From DATMAM01 sp035559995 (GTDB taxonomy: Bacteria; Desulfobacterota; Binatia; UBA9968), in the NCBI GenBank assembly GCA_035559995.1, contig DATMAM010000038.1:1-64000 (forward strand): 64,000 nt of DNA, given 5' to 3'. The translations under genes and the position numbers were made by a program. Below the pieces are notes generated by a model. It searched no databases. It saw nothing but the letters and a program-made list of their open reading frames with translations, and was not told the origin of the DNA. This document shows, piece after piece, positions 51,098-60,468 of the stretch (position 1 is its first letter; the number at the start of each line of letters is the position of its first letter).

Positions 51098-52369
51098 TCA
51101 GCTTGGCAGCACCGTGCACTGGCGGCGCTCGATATGGGCCTCGAACTCGGCGCGATACTTCTTGATGAACGCCGCCGCCGGCATCGCCGCGGCATCGCCG
51201 AAAGGACAGATGGTGTTGCCCATGATGTTGCCGCTTACGCTCAAGATCAAATCGAGATCTTTCGCGGCTCCCCGGCCGTTCTCGATTCGATGGAAGATCT
51301 TCTCGATCCAGTGGCAACCCTCGCGGCAGGGCGTACACTGGCCGCAGGATTCGTGCGCGAAAAAGCGCGCGATGTTCCACGCCGCCTTCACCATGCAGGT
51401 CGTTTCGTCCATGACGATGATGCCGCCGGATCCAAGAAACGTCCCGGCCTGCTGCATCGACTCGTAGTCGAGGCGCACCGAATCGATCTCGTCCGCGCGC
51501 AGCACGGGCATCGAGGCGCCGCCGGGAATCACGCCCTTGAGCCTCTTGCCGTTCGGCACGCCGCCGCAGTCCTCTTCGAGAAAGCGCTTGAGCGGATAAC
51601 CGAGCTCGACCTCGTAAACTCCCGGCCGGCGAATGTGGCCGCTCACGCTGAAAAGCTTCGTGCCTTTGCTCTTGTCCGTGCCGAGCGCGGCATAGCGCGC
51701 CGCGCCATGCTCGATAATCCACGGCAGCACCGCCAGCGTCTCGACATTGTTGACGACCGTGGGGCAGCCGAACAGCCCGTGAGTCGCCGGAAACGGCGGC
51801 TTGACCTTGGGCCAGCCCTTGCCCCCTTCGAGCGACGAGATCAGCGCCGTCTCCTCGCCGCAGATATAAGCGCCCGCGCCGCGGTGCACAACGACATCCA
51901 AATCGTAGCCGCTTCCCAGGATGTTCTTGCCCAGGTATCCGGCCGCGCGCGCCTCGTCGATCGCGGCCTGGAGGCGGCGGCTGCCGAAGGCGAACTCCCC
52001 GCGGATGTAAATAAACGCGGTGTGGCAGCGGATGGCGTAGGCCGCGATCAGCGTTCCCTCGACGACCGCGTGCGGATCCTTCTCGATCAGGACTCGGTCC
52101 TTGAACGTTCCCGGCTCGCTCTCGTCGGCATTGCAGACGAGATACTTGGGCTTGGGGCTGTCTTTTGGGACAAAGCCCCACTTCATGCCTGTCGGAAAGC
52201 CCGCGCCGCCGCGCCCTCTCAAGCCGGAATCTCGGATCTCGGCGGTCACCTGCTCCGGCGACAGCTCTCTCAGCGTCTTTTCCCACGCCCGGTAGCCGCC
52301 GCGCGACCTATACACCGCCAGGGTATGCGCGTCTTTCGCTCCAATATTGCGCAACAGGATCGTTTCCAT
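51098..52369 (-). CDS. nuoF: NADH-quinone oxidoreductase subunit F
   Basis: A 423-residue NADH-binding subunit: glycine-rich GLRGRGGAGFPTGMKWGF, the acidic CNADESEPGTFKDR for NADH/FMN, and CGQCTPCREG with the later CPFGDAA for cluster N3. ATG 52369 was chosen; the open frame extends to 52615 but overlaps nuoE. It accepts electrons from NADH through FMN. Confidence 0.95.
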   Translation of the reverse strand: METILLRNIGAKDAHTLAVYRSRGGYRAWEKTLRELSPEQVTAEIRDSGLRGRGGAGFPTGMKWGFVPKDSPKPKYLVCNADESEPGTFKDRVLIEKDPHAVVEGTLIAAYAIRCHTAFIYIRGEFAFGSRRLQAAIDEARAAGYLGKNILGSGYDLDVVVHRGAGAYICGEETALISSLEGGKGWPKVKPPFPATHGLFGCPTVVNNVETLAVLPWIIEHGAARYAALGTDKSKGTKLFSVSGHIRRPGVYEVELGYPLKRFLEEDCGGVPNGKRLKGVIPGGASMPVLRADEIDSVRLDYESMQQAGTFLGSGGIIVMDETTCMVKAAWNIARFFAHESCGQCTPCREGCHWIEKIFHRIENGRGAAKDLDLILSVSGNIMGNTICPFGDAAAMPAAAFIKKYRAEFEAHIERRQCTVLPS

Positions 52370-52401
52370 CACGCCGCCCGCGCCGAAAAATTTTGACGGG
52401 C

Positions 52402-52875
52402 TTACGGCAGGCTTTGAAGGATCGCCGCGAGCTTTTCCTCGGACAGGTTCTCGTAGTAATCGTCGTTGATCTGCATCGCCGGCGCGGTGCCGCACGAGGC
52501 GAGGCACTCGACTTCCGAAAGGGTAAATTTTCCGTCCGCGGTGGTTTCGCCGCGCTTGACCCGAAGCGCCGATTCGAGAAAGGCGGTGATCCGCTCCGCG
52601 CCTGCCAGCGCGCACGGGAGCGTGCGGCAGACCTGAAGATGGTAGCGGCCGATCGGCTTCATGTTGAGCATCGTATAAAACGTCACGACCCCGTAAACCC
52701 GCGCGACGGGAAGATCCATGATCTGCGCCACGTAAGCGATCGCCTCAGAGCTGAGATACCCGAACTCCTGCTGCGCGAGGTAAAGGACCGGCAGCAGCGC
52801 GGCCTCCTTTTTGGGGTAGCGCCGCACGATTTCGCTGAACTTCTCCCGGGCCTGGGGACTAAACTCTACAGCCAT
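52402..52875 (-). CDS. nuoE: NADH-quinone oxidoreductase subunit E
   Basis: A 157-residue thioredoxin-fold 2Fe-2S protein. Cluster N1a ligands are in VCRTLPCAL and VECLASCGTAPAM. The N-terminal helical part YPKKEAALLPVLYLAQQEFG is typical. It pairs with NuoF, whose gene follows after 32 bases. Confidence 0.94.
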   Translation of the reverse strand: MAVEFSPQAREKFSEIVRRYPKKEAALLPVLYLAQQEFGYLSSEAIAYVAQIMDLPVARVYGVVTFYTMLNMKPIGRYHLQVCRTLPCALAGAERITAFLESALRVKRGETTADGKFTLSEVECLASCGTAPAMQINDDYYENLSEEKLAAILQSLP

Positions 52876-52902
52876 GGCTTGCCGCCTCTCTCGAGCTAGC
52901 GC

Positions 52903-54093
52903 TCAGCGGTCGCACTCGCCGCCGATCATGTTGATCATGCCGAAGGTGGGCACGATGTCGGCGACCATGTGGCCGCGAATCATTTCCGGAAAGGCGGCCA
53001 TGGCGAGAAAGCATGGCGGGCGGACGCGCACCGTGTATGGCTTTCCCCCGCCGTCGCTCACGAGATAAAAGCCGAGTTCGCCGTTGGCTCCCTCGACCGC
53101 AAAATAAACTTCGCCCGGCGGCACCTTGATACCTTCCATGATGATCTTGAAGTGATGCATGAGCCCTTCGATGCTGTTGTAGACCTTCTCTTTTTCCGGC
53201 AGCACGAACCGCGGGTCGTCGACGATGATCTCCCCGGGGGGAATCTGCGCCAGCGCCTGCTCGACGATGCGCATGCTCTGCTCGATCTCCTGGATGCGGC
53301 AGACAAAGCGGTCGTAGTTGTCCCCCTTCGAGCCGACGGGCACCGTAAAGTCCAGCCGGTCGTAAACCAGGTAGGGCTGGGCCCTGCGCACGTCGTAGCT
53401 GACGCCCGTGGATCTCAGGATCGGCCCCGTAAGCCCGTAGCTGAGCGCCGTCTCCTGGGAGATGACGCCGATGCCGGACATGCGATCGATAAAGATGCGG
53501 TTGCGCGCGAGCAGGCGCTCGCAGTCGCCCAGCAGCCGGCGAATCTTGCCGAACAGGTCGCGGACGTTTTCCGCAAATCCGTGCGGCAGGTCGTGCTTGA
53601 CGCCGCCGATCCGCGCGTAGGTGACGGTCAGGCGCGCGCCCGTCACCTCCTCGATGAGCCTCATGACCCATTCGCGCGCCTCCATCATGTAAAAGCCGAC
53701 GGTGATCGCGCCCAGCTCCGAGGCCGCCATGCCGCAGCATGTGAGATGGTCGAAGATGCGCGCGAGCTCGCTCATGATCACGCGAATGTACTGGCAGCGC
53801 GGCGGAGCCTCGATGCCGATCAGCTTCTCGACCGCCAACGCGTAGCCGAAGTTGTTGATCAGCGGCGAGGCATAGTTCAGCCGGTCGGTGTACGGGATCA
53901 CCTGCGTCCACGTCGCTTGCTCGCAGCTCTTCTGAAACCCGCGATGCAAATAGCCGACCTCCACGTCGCAATCGAGAACCTTTTCGCCGTCGAGCTTGAG
54001 GTTGAACTTGATCGTGCCGTGGGTCGCCGGGTGCGACGGCCCCATTTGCAAAGCCATCGTCTCGGACGGCAAATCCTGCGCGCGCGTCGTCAT
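52903..54093 (-). CDS. nuoD: NADH-quinone oxidoreductase subunit D
   Basis: A 396-residue subunit related to [NiFe] hydrogenase large subunits: GPSHPATHGTIKFNLKLDGE with the quinone-site histidine loop, VGYLHRGFQKSCE, and the C-terminus MINMIGGECDR. It forms the quinone cavity together with NuoB, whose gene is not in this operon. Confidence 0.95.
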   Translation of the reverse strand: MTTRAQDLPSETMALQMGPSHPATHGTIKFNLKLDGEKVLDCDVEVGYLHRGFQKSCEQATWTQVIPYTDRLNYASPLINNFGYALAVEKLIGIEAPPRCQYIRVIMSELARIFDHLTCCGMAASELGAITVGFYMMEAREWVMRLIEEVTGARLTVTYARIGGVKHDLPHGFAENVRDLFGKIRRLLGDCERLLARNRIFIDRMSGIGVISQETALSYGLTGPILRSTGVSYDVRRAQPYLVYDRLDFTVPVGSKGDNYDRFVCRIQEIEQSMRIVEQALAQIPPGEIIVDDPRFVLPEKEKVYNSIEGLMHHFKIIMEGIKVPPGEVYFAVEGANGELGFYLVSDGGGKPYTVRVRPPCFLAMAAFPEMIRGHMVADIVPTFGMINMIGGECDR

Positions 54094-54106
54094 ATTCCCT
54101 GCCAGG

Positions 54107-54673
54107 CTAACGGCTTGCGCCGAGCTGCAGCCTCAGCCGCAGCCGCTTTCTCTCCGAGCGCTCGTCGACGAAAGTGCCTTCGATTTGGCGCAGCGGCACC
54201 AGCGGCTGCTCTTCATTCACGGGGTAATCCTTGCGCAGCGGGTGCCCGCGAAACTCCTCGTAGAGCAACACCCGTCGGAGGTCGGGGTGACCCGAAAAGC
54301 GAATTCCGTACATGTCCCACACTTCCCGCTCGAGCCAGTCGGCGCTGCGCCAGAACGGCACCAGCGAGTCGACGACGGGGTCGTCTTCGGGAACCGGCGT
54401 CTTGACCCTCAGCCGCCGGTGCGTCGTCATCGAAAAGAGGTGGTAAACCACCTCGAAACGCGGGCTTTTCCTCCGCCAGTAGTCGACCGCCGTGATGTCC
54501 GTCAGAAAATCGAGCCGGAGCACGGGATCTTCCCTCAAAAAGCGGATCACCGCCTTGAGGCGGGCGCGCGGAACCACGATCGTGTCGTCGCCACGCAGCG
54601 AGTGGGCGGCCAAGATATCCTCGCCGAGCTTCTCCCGCAGATAGTCGATCGTCGCTTTCTCGTCACGCGTCAT
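54107..54673 (-). CDS. nuoC: NADH-quinone oxidoreductase subunit C
   Basis: A 188-residue peripheral subunit ending with the usual REVWDMYGIRFSGHPDLRRV and GHPLRKDYPVNEEQPL signatures. ATG 54673 overlaps the nuoA stop as TGATG, which leaves no room for nuoB between them. A longer frame to 54793 overlaps nuoA and was rejected. Confidence 0.93.
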   Translation of the reverse strand: MTRDEKATIDYLREKLGEDILAAHSLRGDDTIVVPRARLKAVIRFLREDPVLRLDFLTDITAVDYWRRKSPRFEVVYHLFSMTTHRRLRVKTPVPEDDPVVDSLVPFWRSADWLEREVWDMYGIRFSGHPDLRRVLLYEEFRGHPLRKDYPVNEEQPLVPLRQIEGTFVDERSERKRLRLRLQLGASR

Positions 54674-55029
54674 CAATCCCACTCCAGCGCCCTTTTCTTC
54701 CAGACGTAAACCAGGGCGACGACGAGAATCGACAAGAAGATCCCCATCTCGATCAAGGCGGACCAACCCAGTTGCCGAAGAACAATCGCCCACGGATAGA
54801 GGAAAACGACCTCGATATCGAAGATGAGAAAGAGCATCGCGACCAAATAGAACCTCACGGAAAACTGTACCCGCGCGTCCCCCAGAGGCGGATTTCCGGA
54901 TTCAAAAGGCTGCAATTTGGCGGGGTTGCTTTTTTTCGGGCCCAGTGTTTCCGCGAGCCAAAGCAGGGTGCCGACCACGCCCCCGGCAGCGAGGAACAGG
55001 ATCACGAGGGGAAAGTAGGGGTCGTGCAT
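54673..55029 (-). CDS. nuoA: NADH-quinone oxidoreductase subunit A
   Basis: A 118-residue, three-helix membrane subunit with the characteristic loop FESGNPPLGDARVQFSVRFY and FLIFDIEVVFLYPWA. It is the first gene of the complex I operon, with a promoter candidate at 55126-55154. The stop is shared with the nuoC start (TGATG). Confidence 0.94.
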   Translation of the reverse strand: MHDPYFPLVILFLAAGGVVGTLLWLAETLGPKKSNPAKLQPFESGNPPLGDARVQFSVRFYLVAMLFLIFDIEVVFLYPWAIVLRQLGWSALIEMGIFLSILVVALVYVWKKRALEWD

Positions 55030-55125
55030 ACAGGAGCCCGTGCGACGCGCCAGCGTGTCGGGAAAAGCAAGCTACTCTTTATGCTAGTGAGAAAGAAACC
55101 GGATGTCTAGCAGCGGATCGATAGA

Positions 55126-55154
55126 TTTCTAGGGAAAAACGGCCGGGAAGTCAA
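55126..55154 (-). promoter_or_regulatory. Probable sigma-70 promoter of the nuo operon
   Basis: Minus strand: TTGACT (55154-55149), 17-base spacer, TAGAAA (55131-55126). Transcription would start near 55119, about 90 bases before the nuoA ATG. It begins just past the htrA stop at 55186, so nuo can be expressed separately from the stress genes upstream. Confidence 0.45.
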
Positions 55155-55185
55155 GGAAAGCGGCATCGGAGAAGCGCGGGGTGCG

Positions 55186-56295
55186 CTACTGCAGGGCCTC
55201 CAGAGTGACCTTGATCTGTTCTTGTTTGCCGTCGCGCAACACGGTGAGCGTCACGGTATCGCCGACGCGGTAGCGCTCGAGCGCGAGGAACAGGTCGTTG
55301 GTCGAGGTGACCTTTTTGCCGTCGACCGCGATTACGATATCGCCGAGCCTGACGCGCCCGTACTGATCGCGCCGGGTGGGCCGTATTCCGGCGCGCGCCG
55401 CGGCGCTTCCCGGATTCACGGCGACGACCAGCGGCCCGGGGATCCCGAGCTGCTGCGCGATCTGGTCCTCCGCGAGCTGCACGCCGAGCCCCGGACGCGT
55501 GATTTTCCCGTAGCGGATCAGCTCAGGAACGAGCCGGTTGATCGTGTCGACCGGAATGGCGAAGCCGATCCCCGCGGAGGCTCCCGAAGGGCTGTAGATC
55601 GCGGTGTTCATGCCGATCAGTCGCCCCGCGCTGTCGAGCAAAGGACCGCCGGAATTGCCCGGATTGATCGCCGCGTCCGTTTGGATCACGCCCTGGATCG
55701 GGCGTCCCGTCACCGAATCGATCTCGCGGCCGAGCGCGCTGATAATACCGCGCGTTAAAGTTTGATCCAGGCCGAAGGGGTTGCCGATCGCGAACACTTT
55801 CTGGCCCACGAGCAGGTCCTTGGAGGTGCCGATCGGAATCGGCCGCAAGCGCGCGCGCGGGGCGTCGATCCTGATCACGGCGAGATCCTTGTCGGGAGCG
55901 ACGCCGACCAGCCGCGCTTTCCACTGCGAGTGATCGGCAAGCGTGACTTCCGCCCCGGCGGCGTTTTGAATGACGTGGAAATTGGTCACAATGTTGCCCG
56001 CTTCGTCCCAGATAAAACCCGACCCGGTGCCTTCGGGTATCTGGAGCAGGTTTAACGTGAACAGATCTCGTCGGACAGCGATGGTGGTGATGTGCACGAC
56101 CGATGGCGAAGCCTGACGAAAAAGCGCAATCGTGGCTTTTTCGTCCGCGTCCAGCTCGCCGCGCGGCGTCACTGGCCGCGGCGTCGGCGCCGGTCCGCTC
56201 GTCGATGCGGCCTGCGACCACCATTTCCCGCCGACAGCCGCCAACAAGAGCAACACAAGAACGGGCCAGAGTTTGCGCGCGTGCCGTGAGCGCAT
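55186..56295 (-). CDS. HtrA/DegP-like trypsin-type serine protease with PDZ domain
   Basis: A 369-residue protein from ATG 56295; an in-frame GTG at 56331 adds 12 residues. It has an N-terminal membrane anchor or signal (LWPVLVLLLLAAVGG), then a chymotrypsin-fold protease with triad His107 (TNFHVI), Asp137 (DKDLAVI) and Ser215 (GNSGGP), and one C-terminal PDZ domain (VVAVNPGSAAARAGI). One PDZ domain makes it DegS- or HtrA2-like. It would degrade or sense damaged periplasmic proteins. It follows three hsp20 genes on the same strand. Confidence 0.92.
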   Translation of the reverse strand: MRSRHARKLWPVLVLLLLAAVGGKWWSQAASTSGPAPTPRPVTPRGELDADEKATIALFRQASPSVVHITTIAVRRDLFTLNLLQIPEGTGSGFIWDEAGNIVTNFHVIQNAAGAEVTLADHSQWKARLVGVAPDKDLAVIRIDAPRARLRPIPIGTSKDLLVGQKVFAIGNPFGLDQTLTRGIISALGREIDSVTGRPIQGVIQTDAAINPGNSGGPLLDSAGRLIGMNTAIYSPSGASAGIGFAIPVDTINRLVPELIRYGKITRPGLGVQLAEDQIAQQLGIPGPLVVAVNPGSAAARAGIRPTRRDQYGRVRLGDIVIAVDGKKVTSTNDLFLALERYRVGDTVTLTVLRDGKQEQIKVTLEALQ

Positions 56296-56433
56296 GAGCC
56301 GATCCCCTACCCTGTCTGGCACGTTACCCACGACGCCGGAGCGCGCAGTCTTTGGCTCCCGAGCGCGCCTCTGGGCCCGGGCTGCGCGGACCCAAGGCGC
56401 GCCCCGCCGAGCCGAAAAACACCATCGCCGAGA

Positions 56434-56901
56434 TCATTCGACGCGCACGCGGATGCGCCGCGATTTTGCCTGTTCGGTTTTTGGCAGTGTAACACGCAGC
56501 AGTCCCTGGCGGTACTCCGCCTTGGCCTTGTCGGGGTCAACGTCGCACGGAAGATCGATGGTTCTCAAGAACGCGCCGCCGCTCCTTTCGGAATAAAAAT
56601 AGCCTTCCCCCTCGCTTCGGGCAATGCGCTCCTTCTTGCCCCGAAGCGTGAGCCGATCGGCCGTCACCTCGACGGCAAAGTCGTCCCGCGTCAGTCCCGG
56701 TAACTCTGCGATCACGAGGATGTCGTCGTCGGACTCCTCGAGATCGATGAGCGGCCCGCCGCTGACTAGCCACGCCGGCAGCGGGCGGTCTTCCTCGACC
56801 GCGGCGCGACGCCTCCCGGACCAGCGATCGATGATGCGATGCACCGCGTCGCGCAATTGCGACAGAGTCGCTTTCCAGGTGCGGGGCACGAGCTGGGTCA
56901 T
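56434..56901 (-). CDS. Hsp20/alpha-crystallin family small heat shock protein
   Basis: A 155-residue protein from ATG 56901, which is preceded by GGAGGAGGTG. The alpha-crystallin domain runs from PLIDLEESDDDILVIAELPG to VTLPKTEQAKSRRI, with GLLRVTLPK as the conserved A-x-x-x-G-L-type motif. The N-terminal 45 residues hold an arginine-rich helix. Holdase chaperone. Third of a three-gene hsp20 run leading into htrA. Confidence 0.88.
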   Translation of the reverse strand: MTQLVPRTWKATLSQLRDAVHRIIDRWSGRRRAAVEEDRPLPAWLVSGGPLIDLEESDDDILVIAELPGLTRDDFAVEVTADRLTLRGKKERIARSEGEGYFYSERSGGAFLRTIDLPCDVDPDKAKAEYRQGLLRVTLPKTEQAKSRRIRVRVE

Positions 56902-56956
56902 GGCTTTCACCTCCTCCACGACACCACCAGTAGGGAAGTTTAAGCCACGCGGCGGG

Positions 56957-57355
56957 CTAAGCTATTTTGACGTCGATCTTTCTCGGCTTTGCCTCCTCCG
57001 CCTTCGGCAAGCGCAACGTGAGCACGCCGTGCTTTAGCTCCGCGCTGATCTTCGCCTGATCGACGCGCTCGCTCAGCTCGAACTGGCGAAAGAAATTGGC
57101 CAGTTCGTATTCGCGATAGATGGGATCGCCCGCAGCGCGCCCAGTCGGCGCGCCCTGAATCGTGAGCACGTTGTTTTCCACTCTCACGTCGAGGCGCTCT
57201 TTCGGGACTCCCGGAAGATCCGCCATGACCACCAGCCCGTCGTGATTTTCGTAGATGTCCACCGGCGGGGTCACATAACGTTGCTCGCTGCGTGTTTCTT
57301 CTCGCGCGCCGGAGCGCGCCGCCCTTTGCCGGGGCGCTACGGTTCTTTCGGCCAT
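56957..57355 (-). CDS. Hsp20/alpha-crystallin family small heat shock protein
   Basis: A 132-residue protein from ATG 57355, behind AAGGAGGG. Domain: PPVDIYENHDGLVVMADLPG through KISAELKHGVLTLRLPKAEE. A short, basic N-terminal arm precedes it. The GVLTLRLPK motif is intact, and the C-terminal I-x-V (IDVKIA) is of the type used for oligomer contacts. Second of three tandem hsp20 genes. Confidence 0.9.
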   Translation of the reverse strand: MAERTVAPRQRAARSGAREETRSEQRYVTPPVDIYENHDGLVVMADLPGVPKERLDVRVENNVLTIQGAPTGRAAGDPIYREYELANFFRQFELSERVDQAKISAELKHGVLTLRLPKAEEAKPRKIDVKIA

Positions 57356-57384
57356 CGTCAAACCCTCCTTTCGCTGCCCTGCGC

Positions 57385-57840
57385 TCAGGCGACCGCGACG
57401 CTGATCTGTTTCGGCTTGGCCTTCGCCGCCTTCGGCAAGGTAAGCAACAATAGCCCGTCCTTGTACTCCGCCCGGACCTCGTTTTCTTCGACCTCGATCG
57501 GGAGTTCCAGGCTTCTTATGAATCTCCCGCTCGCCCGCTCGTTGCGGTGAAACGCCTCAGGTCTTACCCCTGCCGCGGCCTGCCGCTTTTCGCCGGATAT
57601 CGTCAGCGTGTTGCGCAGCACGGAAACGTCCAAGCTTGCCGGGTCAACGCCTGGGGCGAGAGCCTCGATGTAGAGGTTGTCCTTATCCTCGTAGGTGTTG
57701 ATCAAAGGGTACTGGCGGGGGCCTCGCGCGGGCAAAAACGCGACGCGCGAGAAGGGCTCGGCCTCGAGCCCGAACTGATTGAACACCCGGTCAATCTCGC
57801 GACGAAGAGTCTCGACTTCCGTAAACGGATCCCAGGCCAT
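57385..57840 (-). CDS. Hsp20/alpha-crystallin family small heat shock protein
   Basis: A 151-residue protein: N-terminal MAWDPFTEVETLRREIDRVF (the common bacterial Hsp20 opening), domain YPLINTYEDKDNLYIEALAPG to EYKDGLLLLTLPKAAKAKP. The ATG is preceded by AAGGAGG. First of the three-gene run; promoter candidate at 57883-57911. Confidence 0.92.
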   Translation of the reverse strand: MAWDPFTEVETLRREIDRVFNQFGLEAEPFSRVAFLPARGPRQYPLINTYEDKDNLYIEALAPGVDPASLDVSVLRNTLTISGEKRQAAAGVRPEAFHRNERASGRFIRSLELPIEVEENEVRAEYKDGLLLLTLPKAAKAKPKQISVAVA

Positions 57841-57882
57841 AAACGGCTTCCTCCTTTCGCGCGGGCTTGTTTTTCTGCGGGC

Positions 57883-57911
57883 AAGCTAGTCATCGTTCTT
57901 GAGGCTGTCAA
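57883..57911 (-). promoter_or_regulatory. Promoter of the hsp20-hsp20-hsp20-htrA run
   Basis: Minus strand: TTGACA (57911-57906) preceded by C, 17 bases, TAGCTT (57888-57883). The -35 half is consensus and the -10 weak. The sequence CTTGACAGCCTCAAG contains a short CTTGA/TCAAG inverted repeat, also seen at the groES promoter. Confidence 0.45.
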
Positions 57912-58014
57912 GGAGACGCGCGCGCTGGAAAAAAATGCCGGGGATTGAAACCCAGCGGGCGCGCGCGAATTCTGCCCGTCGAAAGAAGCGCGGATTGAGG
58001 CGGCTGGAACTCGG

Positions 58015-60468
58015 TTACGCGTGGGGCGGCGGGGCGAAACCTTCGGGCGGCTCCGAGCGGAGATTCGCCGGCGGTCGTTTTTCTTTCTCGAGGGCGATCT
58101 CCAGAGCTTGGTCCACGGTTTCGACAAACTCAAAGCGGAGATTTTCCCTGAGCGGCTGGGGAATCTCTTCCAGATCTTTGCGGTTGAGATCCGGCAGCAC
58201 CACGCAGTTAATCCCCGCCCGTCTGGCCGCGAGCACCTTCTCTTTGATCCCGCCGACGGGAAGCACCAGGCCGCGGAGGCTGATTTCTCCGGTCATCGCG
58301 ACGTCGTGGCGCACGCGGCGCTCCGTCAACAGGGAAACCAGAGCGACGAAAATCGTAAGGCCGGCGCTCGGGCCGTCCTTCGGAATCGCACCCGCGGGAA
58401 TGTGCACGTGCAAGTCTTGTGTGCGGAAAACGCGCGCTTCGAGTTCCAGCTTCGAAGCGCGCGACTTCACCAGGCTGAGCGCCGCCTGCGCGCTCTCCTT
58501 CATCACGTCGCCCAAGTGCCCGGTCAAAATGAGCCGTCCCTGGCCCGGCATCTTGGTCGCCTCGACGAAAAGGATGTCGCCGCCGACGGGCGTCCAGGCA
58601 AGCCCCGTCGCCACGCCCGGAAGGCTCGTTCGCAGCGCGACTTCGTCAAAGAATTTTTTTGCGCCGAGAAAATCCGCGACAACTTCGGGCGTGATCGTGA
58701 TGCTCTCGTTGTGACCCTCCGCAAAGCGAATCGCGGCGCCGCGGCAAACCGCGCCGATCTCGCGCTCGAGCTGGCGCACGCCCGCCTCGCGCGTGTAGCC
58801 GCGGATGATCGCGCGCAGCGCCTCAGGAGTGAAGATGAGCTGCTCGGGCTTTAGGCCCGAGGCCTCGAGCTGGCGCTTGACCAGGTAGCGTTCCGCGATC
58901 ACGAGCTTGTCCTCTTCGGTGTAGCCCGGTATCTCGATCACTTCCATGCGGTCGCGCAACGGTCCGGGAATGGTGTCGAGCACGTTGGCCGTGGTCACAA
59001 AGAGCACCTGGCTCAGATCGAACGGCACGTCGAGATAGTGATCCTGAAACGTCGAGTTCTGCTCCGGATCGAGGACTTCGAGCAGAGCCGCGCTCGGGTC
59101 GCCGTGGAAGCTGGCGCTCAGCTTGTCGATTTCATCCAGCATGAAAACGGGATTGCTGCTTCCCGCCTTCCTGATCGCCTGGATAATCCTCCCCGGCAGC
59201 GCGCCGATGTAGGTGCGCCGGTGGCCGCGGATCTCCGCCTCGTCATGCACGCCGCCGACGCTCTGACGGACGAACTTCCGATTCATCGCGCGCGCGATGC
59301 TCTGCCCCAACGATGTCTTGCCCACACCCGGCGGTCCCACAAAGCAGAGGATCGGGCTCTTGCCGGCGGGGTTGAGCTTGCGGATCGCGAGAAACTCAAG
59401 GATGCGCTTCTTGACTTTTTCCAGATCGTGGTGGTCCTGATCGAGGATGGTGCGCGCTTTGACGATGTCGATCTCTTCCTCCGTCTTCACGCTCCAGGGC
59501 AGCTCGATCAACCAGTCCAGGTAGGTTCGCACCATGGAGTACTCGGCGGCGCCTTCCGGCATGCGCTCGAGCCGCGACAGCTCGCGCAGCGCCTCCTTTT
59601 CCACATCCGGCGGCATCTTGGCGGCGGCGATCTTCTTGCGCAGCTCCTCGATCTCGCTCCCTTTGCCGTCCCCTTCGCCCAGCTCTCTTTGGATCGCCTT
59701 GAGTTGCTCGCGCAGGATATACTCGCGCTGCGCTTTATCCATCGCGCCCTTGGCTTCGCTGCCGATTTTCTTTGTGATCTCGAGCACCTCGATATGGCGC
59801 GCCAGCTTCTCGGAGACCTTTTTCGCACGCTCTTCCAGGTCGAGAGTTTCGAGCACGTCCTGTTTTTCCGCCACCGAGAGGTCGAGCCACGAGGCGATGA
59901 AGTCGATCAACGCCGACGGCTGGTCGAGCGCCTGCAGGCTTGCGCCGAGCTCGCCCAGCGCTTCGGGGAGCAAGGACAGCGCGCGCTGCGCCTGCTGGCG
60001 CAGGTGAAGGATGCGCGCCTCGAAGTCTTTGGTCTGCGGCACGCGCTCTACGAGGTACAGAACTCGCGCCAGCGCAAAGGGCTGCATTTGAATAAAGTCG
60101 ACAATTTTGAACCGGCGCCGGCCCTGAACCAAGATTTGCCGCTGCCCGTCGGGAAGCGTGCCAATGCGCAAAATATCTGCCACCGTGCCGATCTCGTACA
60201 GATCGGCGGGCTGCGGCGTCTCCACCCTGCCGTCCCGCTGGGTCACCAGGCCGATGGGCATCTCGTGGCGTACCGCCTCTTGAACCGCCTGCACGCTGGC
60301 GGGGCGCCCGAGAGTGAACGGCGCGATCGTCGAAGGAAAAAGGACGGTGTTTCTGAGCGGGACCAGAATCAGCGCGTCTTCAGGCAGACGGCTCTTGGTC
60401 CTCTTTTTTTCTTCCTGGCCCGACGCCGTTTCGTTCGTCGCGGGCCCACTGCGTTCGTTTACTGCCAT
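58015..60468 (-). CDS. lon: ATP-dependent protease Lon
   Basis: An 817-residue protein with the full Lon layout: substrate-binding N-domain (LVPLRNTVLFPSTIAPF), coiled coil, AAA+ module with Walker A GPPGVGKT (about 378-385) and Walker B VFMLDEIDK, and the protease domain with catalytic Ser701 (KDGPSAG) and Lys742 (GGIKEK). ATG 60468 overlaps the stop of the small Hsp20-like gene as TGATG, so the two are translationally coupled. Degrades misfolded and regulatory proteins. Confidence 0.95.
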   Translation of the reverse strand: MAVNERSGPATNETASGQEEKKRTKSRLPEDALILVPLRNTVLFPSTIAPFTLGRPASVQAVQEAVRHEMPIGLVTQRDGRVETPQPADLYEIGTVADILRIGTLPDGQRQILVQGRRRFKIVDFIQMQPFALARVLYLVERVPQTKDFEARILHLRQQAQRALSLLPEALGELGASLQALDQPSALIDFIASWLDLSVAEKQDVLETLDLEERAKKVSEKLARHIEVLEITKKIGSEAKGAMDKAQREYILREQLKAIQRELGEGDGKGSEIEELRKKIAAAKMPPDVEKEALRELSRLERMPEGAAEYSMVRTYLDWLIELPWSVKTEEEIDIVKARTILDQDHHDLEKVKKRILEFLAIRKLNPAGKSPILCFVGPPGVGKTSLGQSIARAMNRKFVRQSVGGVHDEAEIRGHRRTYIGALPGRIIQAIRKAGSSNPVFMLDEIDKLSASFHGDPSAALLEVLDPEQNSTFQDHYLDVPFDLSQVLFVTTANVLDTIPGPLRDRMEVIEIPGYTEEDKLVIAERYLVKRQLEASGLKPEQLIFTPEALRAIIRGYTREAGVRQLEREIGAVCRGAAIRFAEGHNESITITPEVVADFLGAKKFFDEVALRTSLPGVATGLAWTPVGGDILFVEATKMPGQGRLILTGHLGDVMKESAQAALSLVKSRASKLELEARVFRTQDLHVHIPAGAIPKDGPSAGLTIFVALVSLLTERRVRHDVAMTGEISLRGLVLPVGGIKEKVLAARRAGINCVVLPDLNRKDLEEIPQPLRENLRFEFVETVDQALEIALEKEKRPPANLRSEPPEGFAPPPHA

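Noticed and set aside
52969..54405. 478-codon plus-strand open frame opposite nuoD and nuoC
   Set aside because: Antisense shadow of conserved complex I genes.
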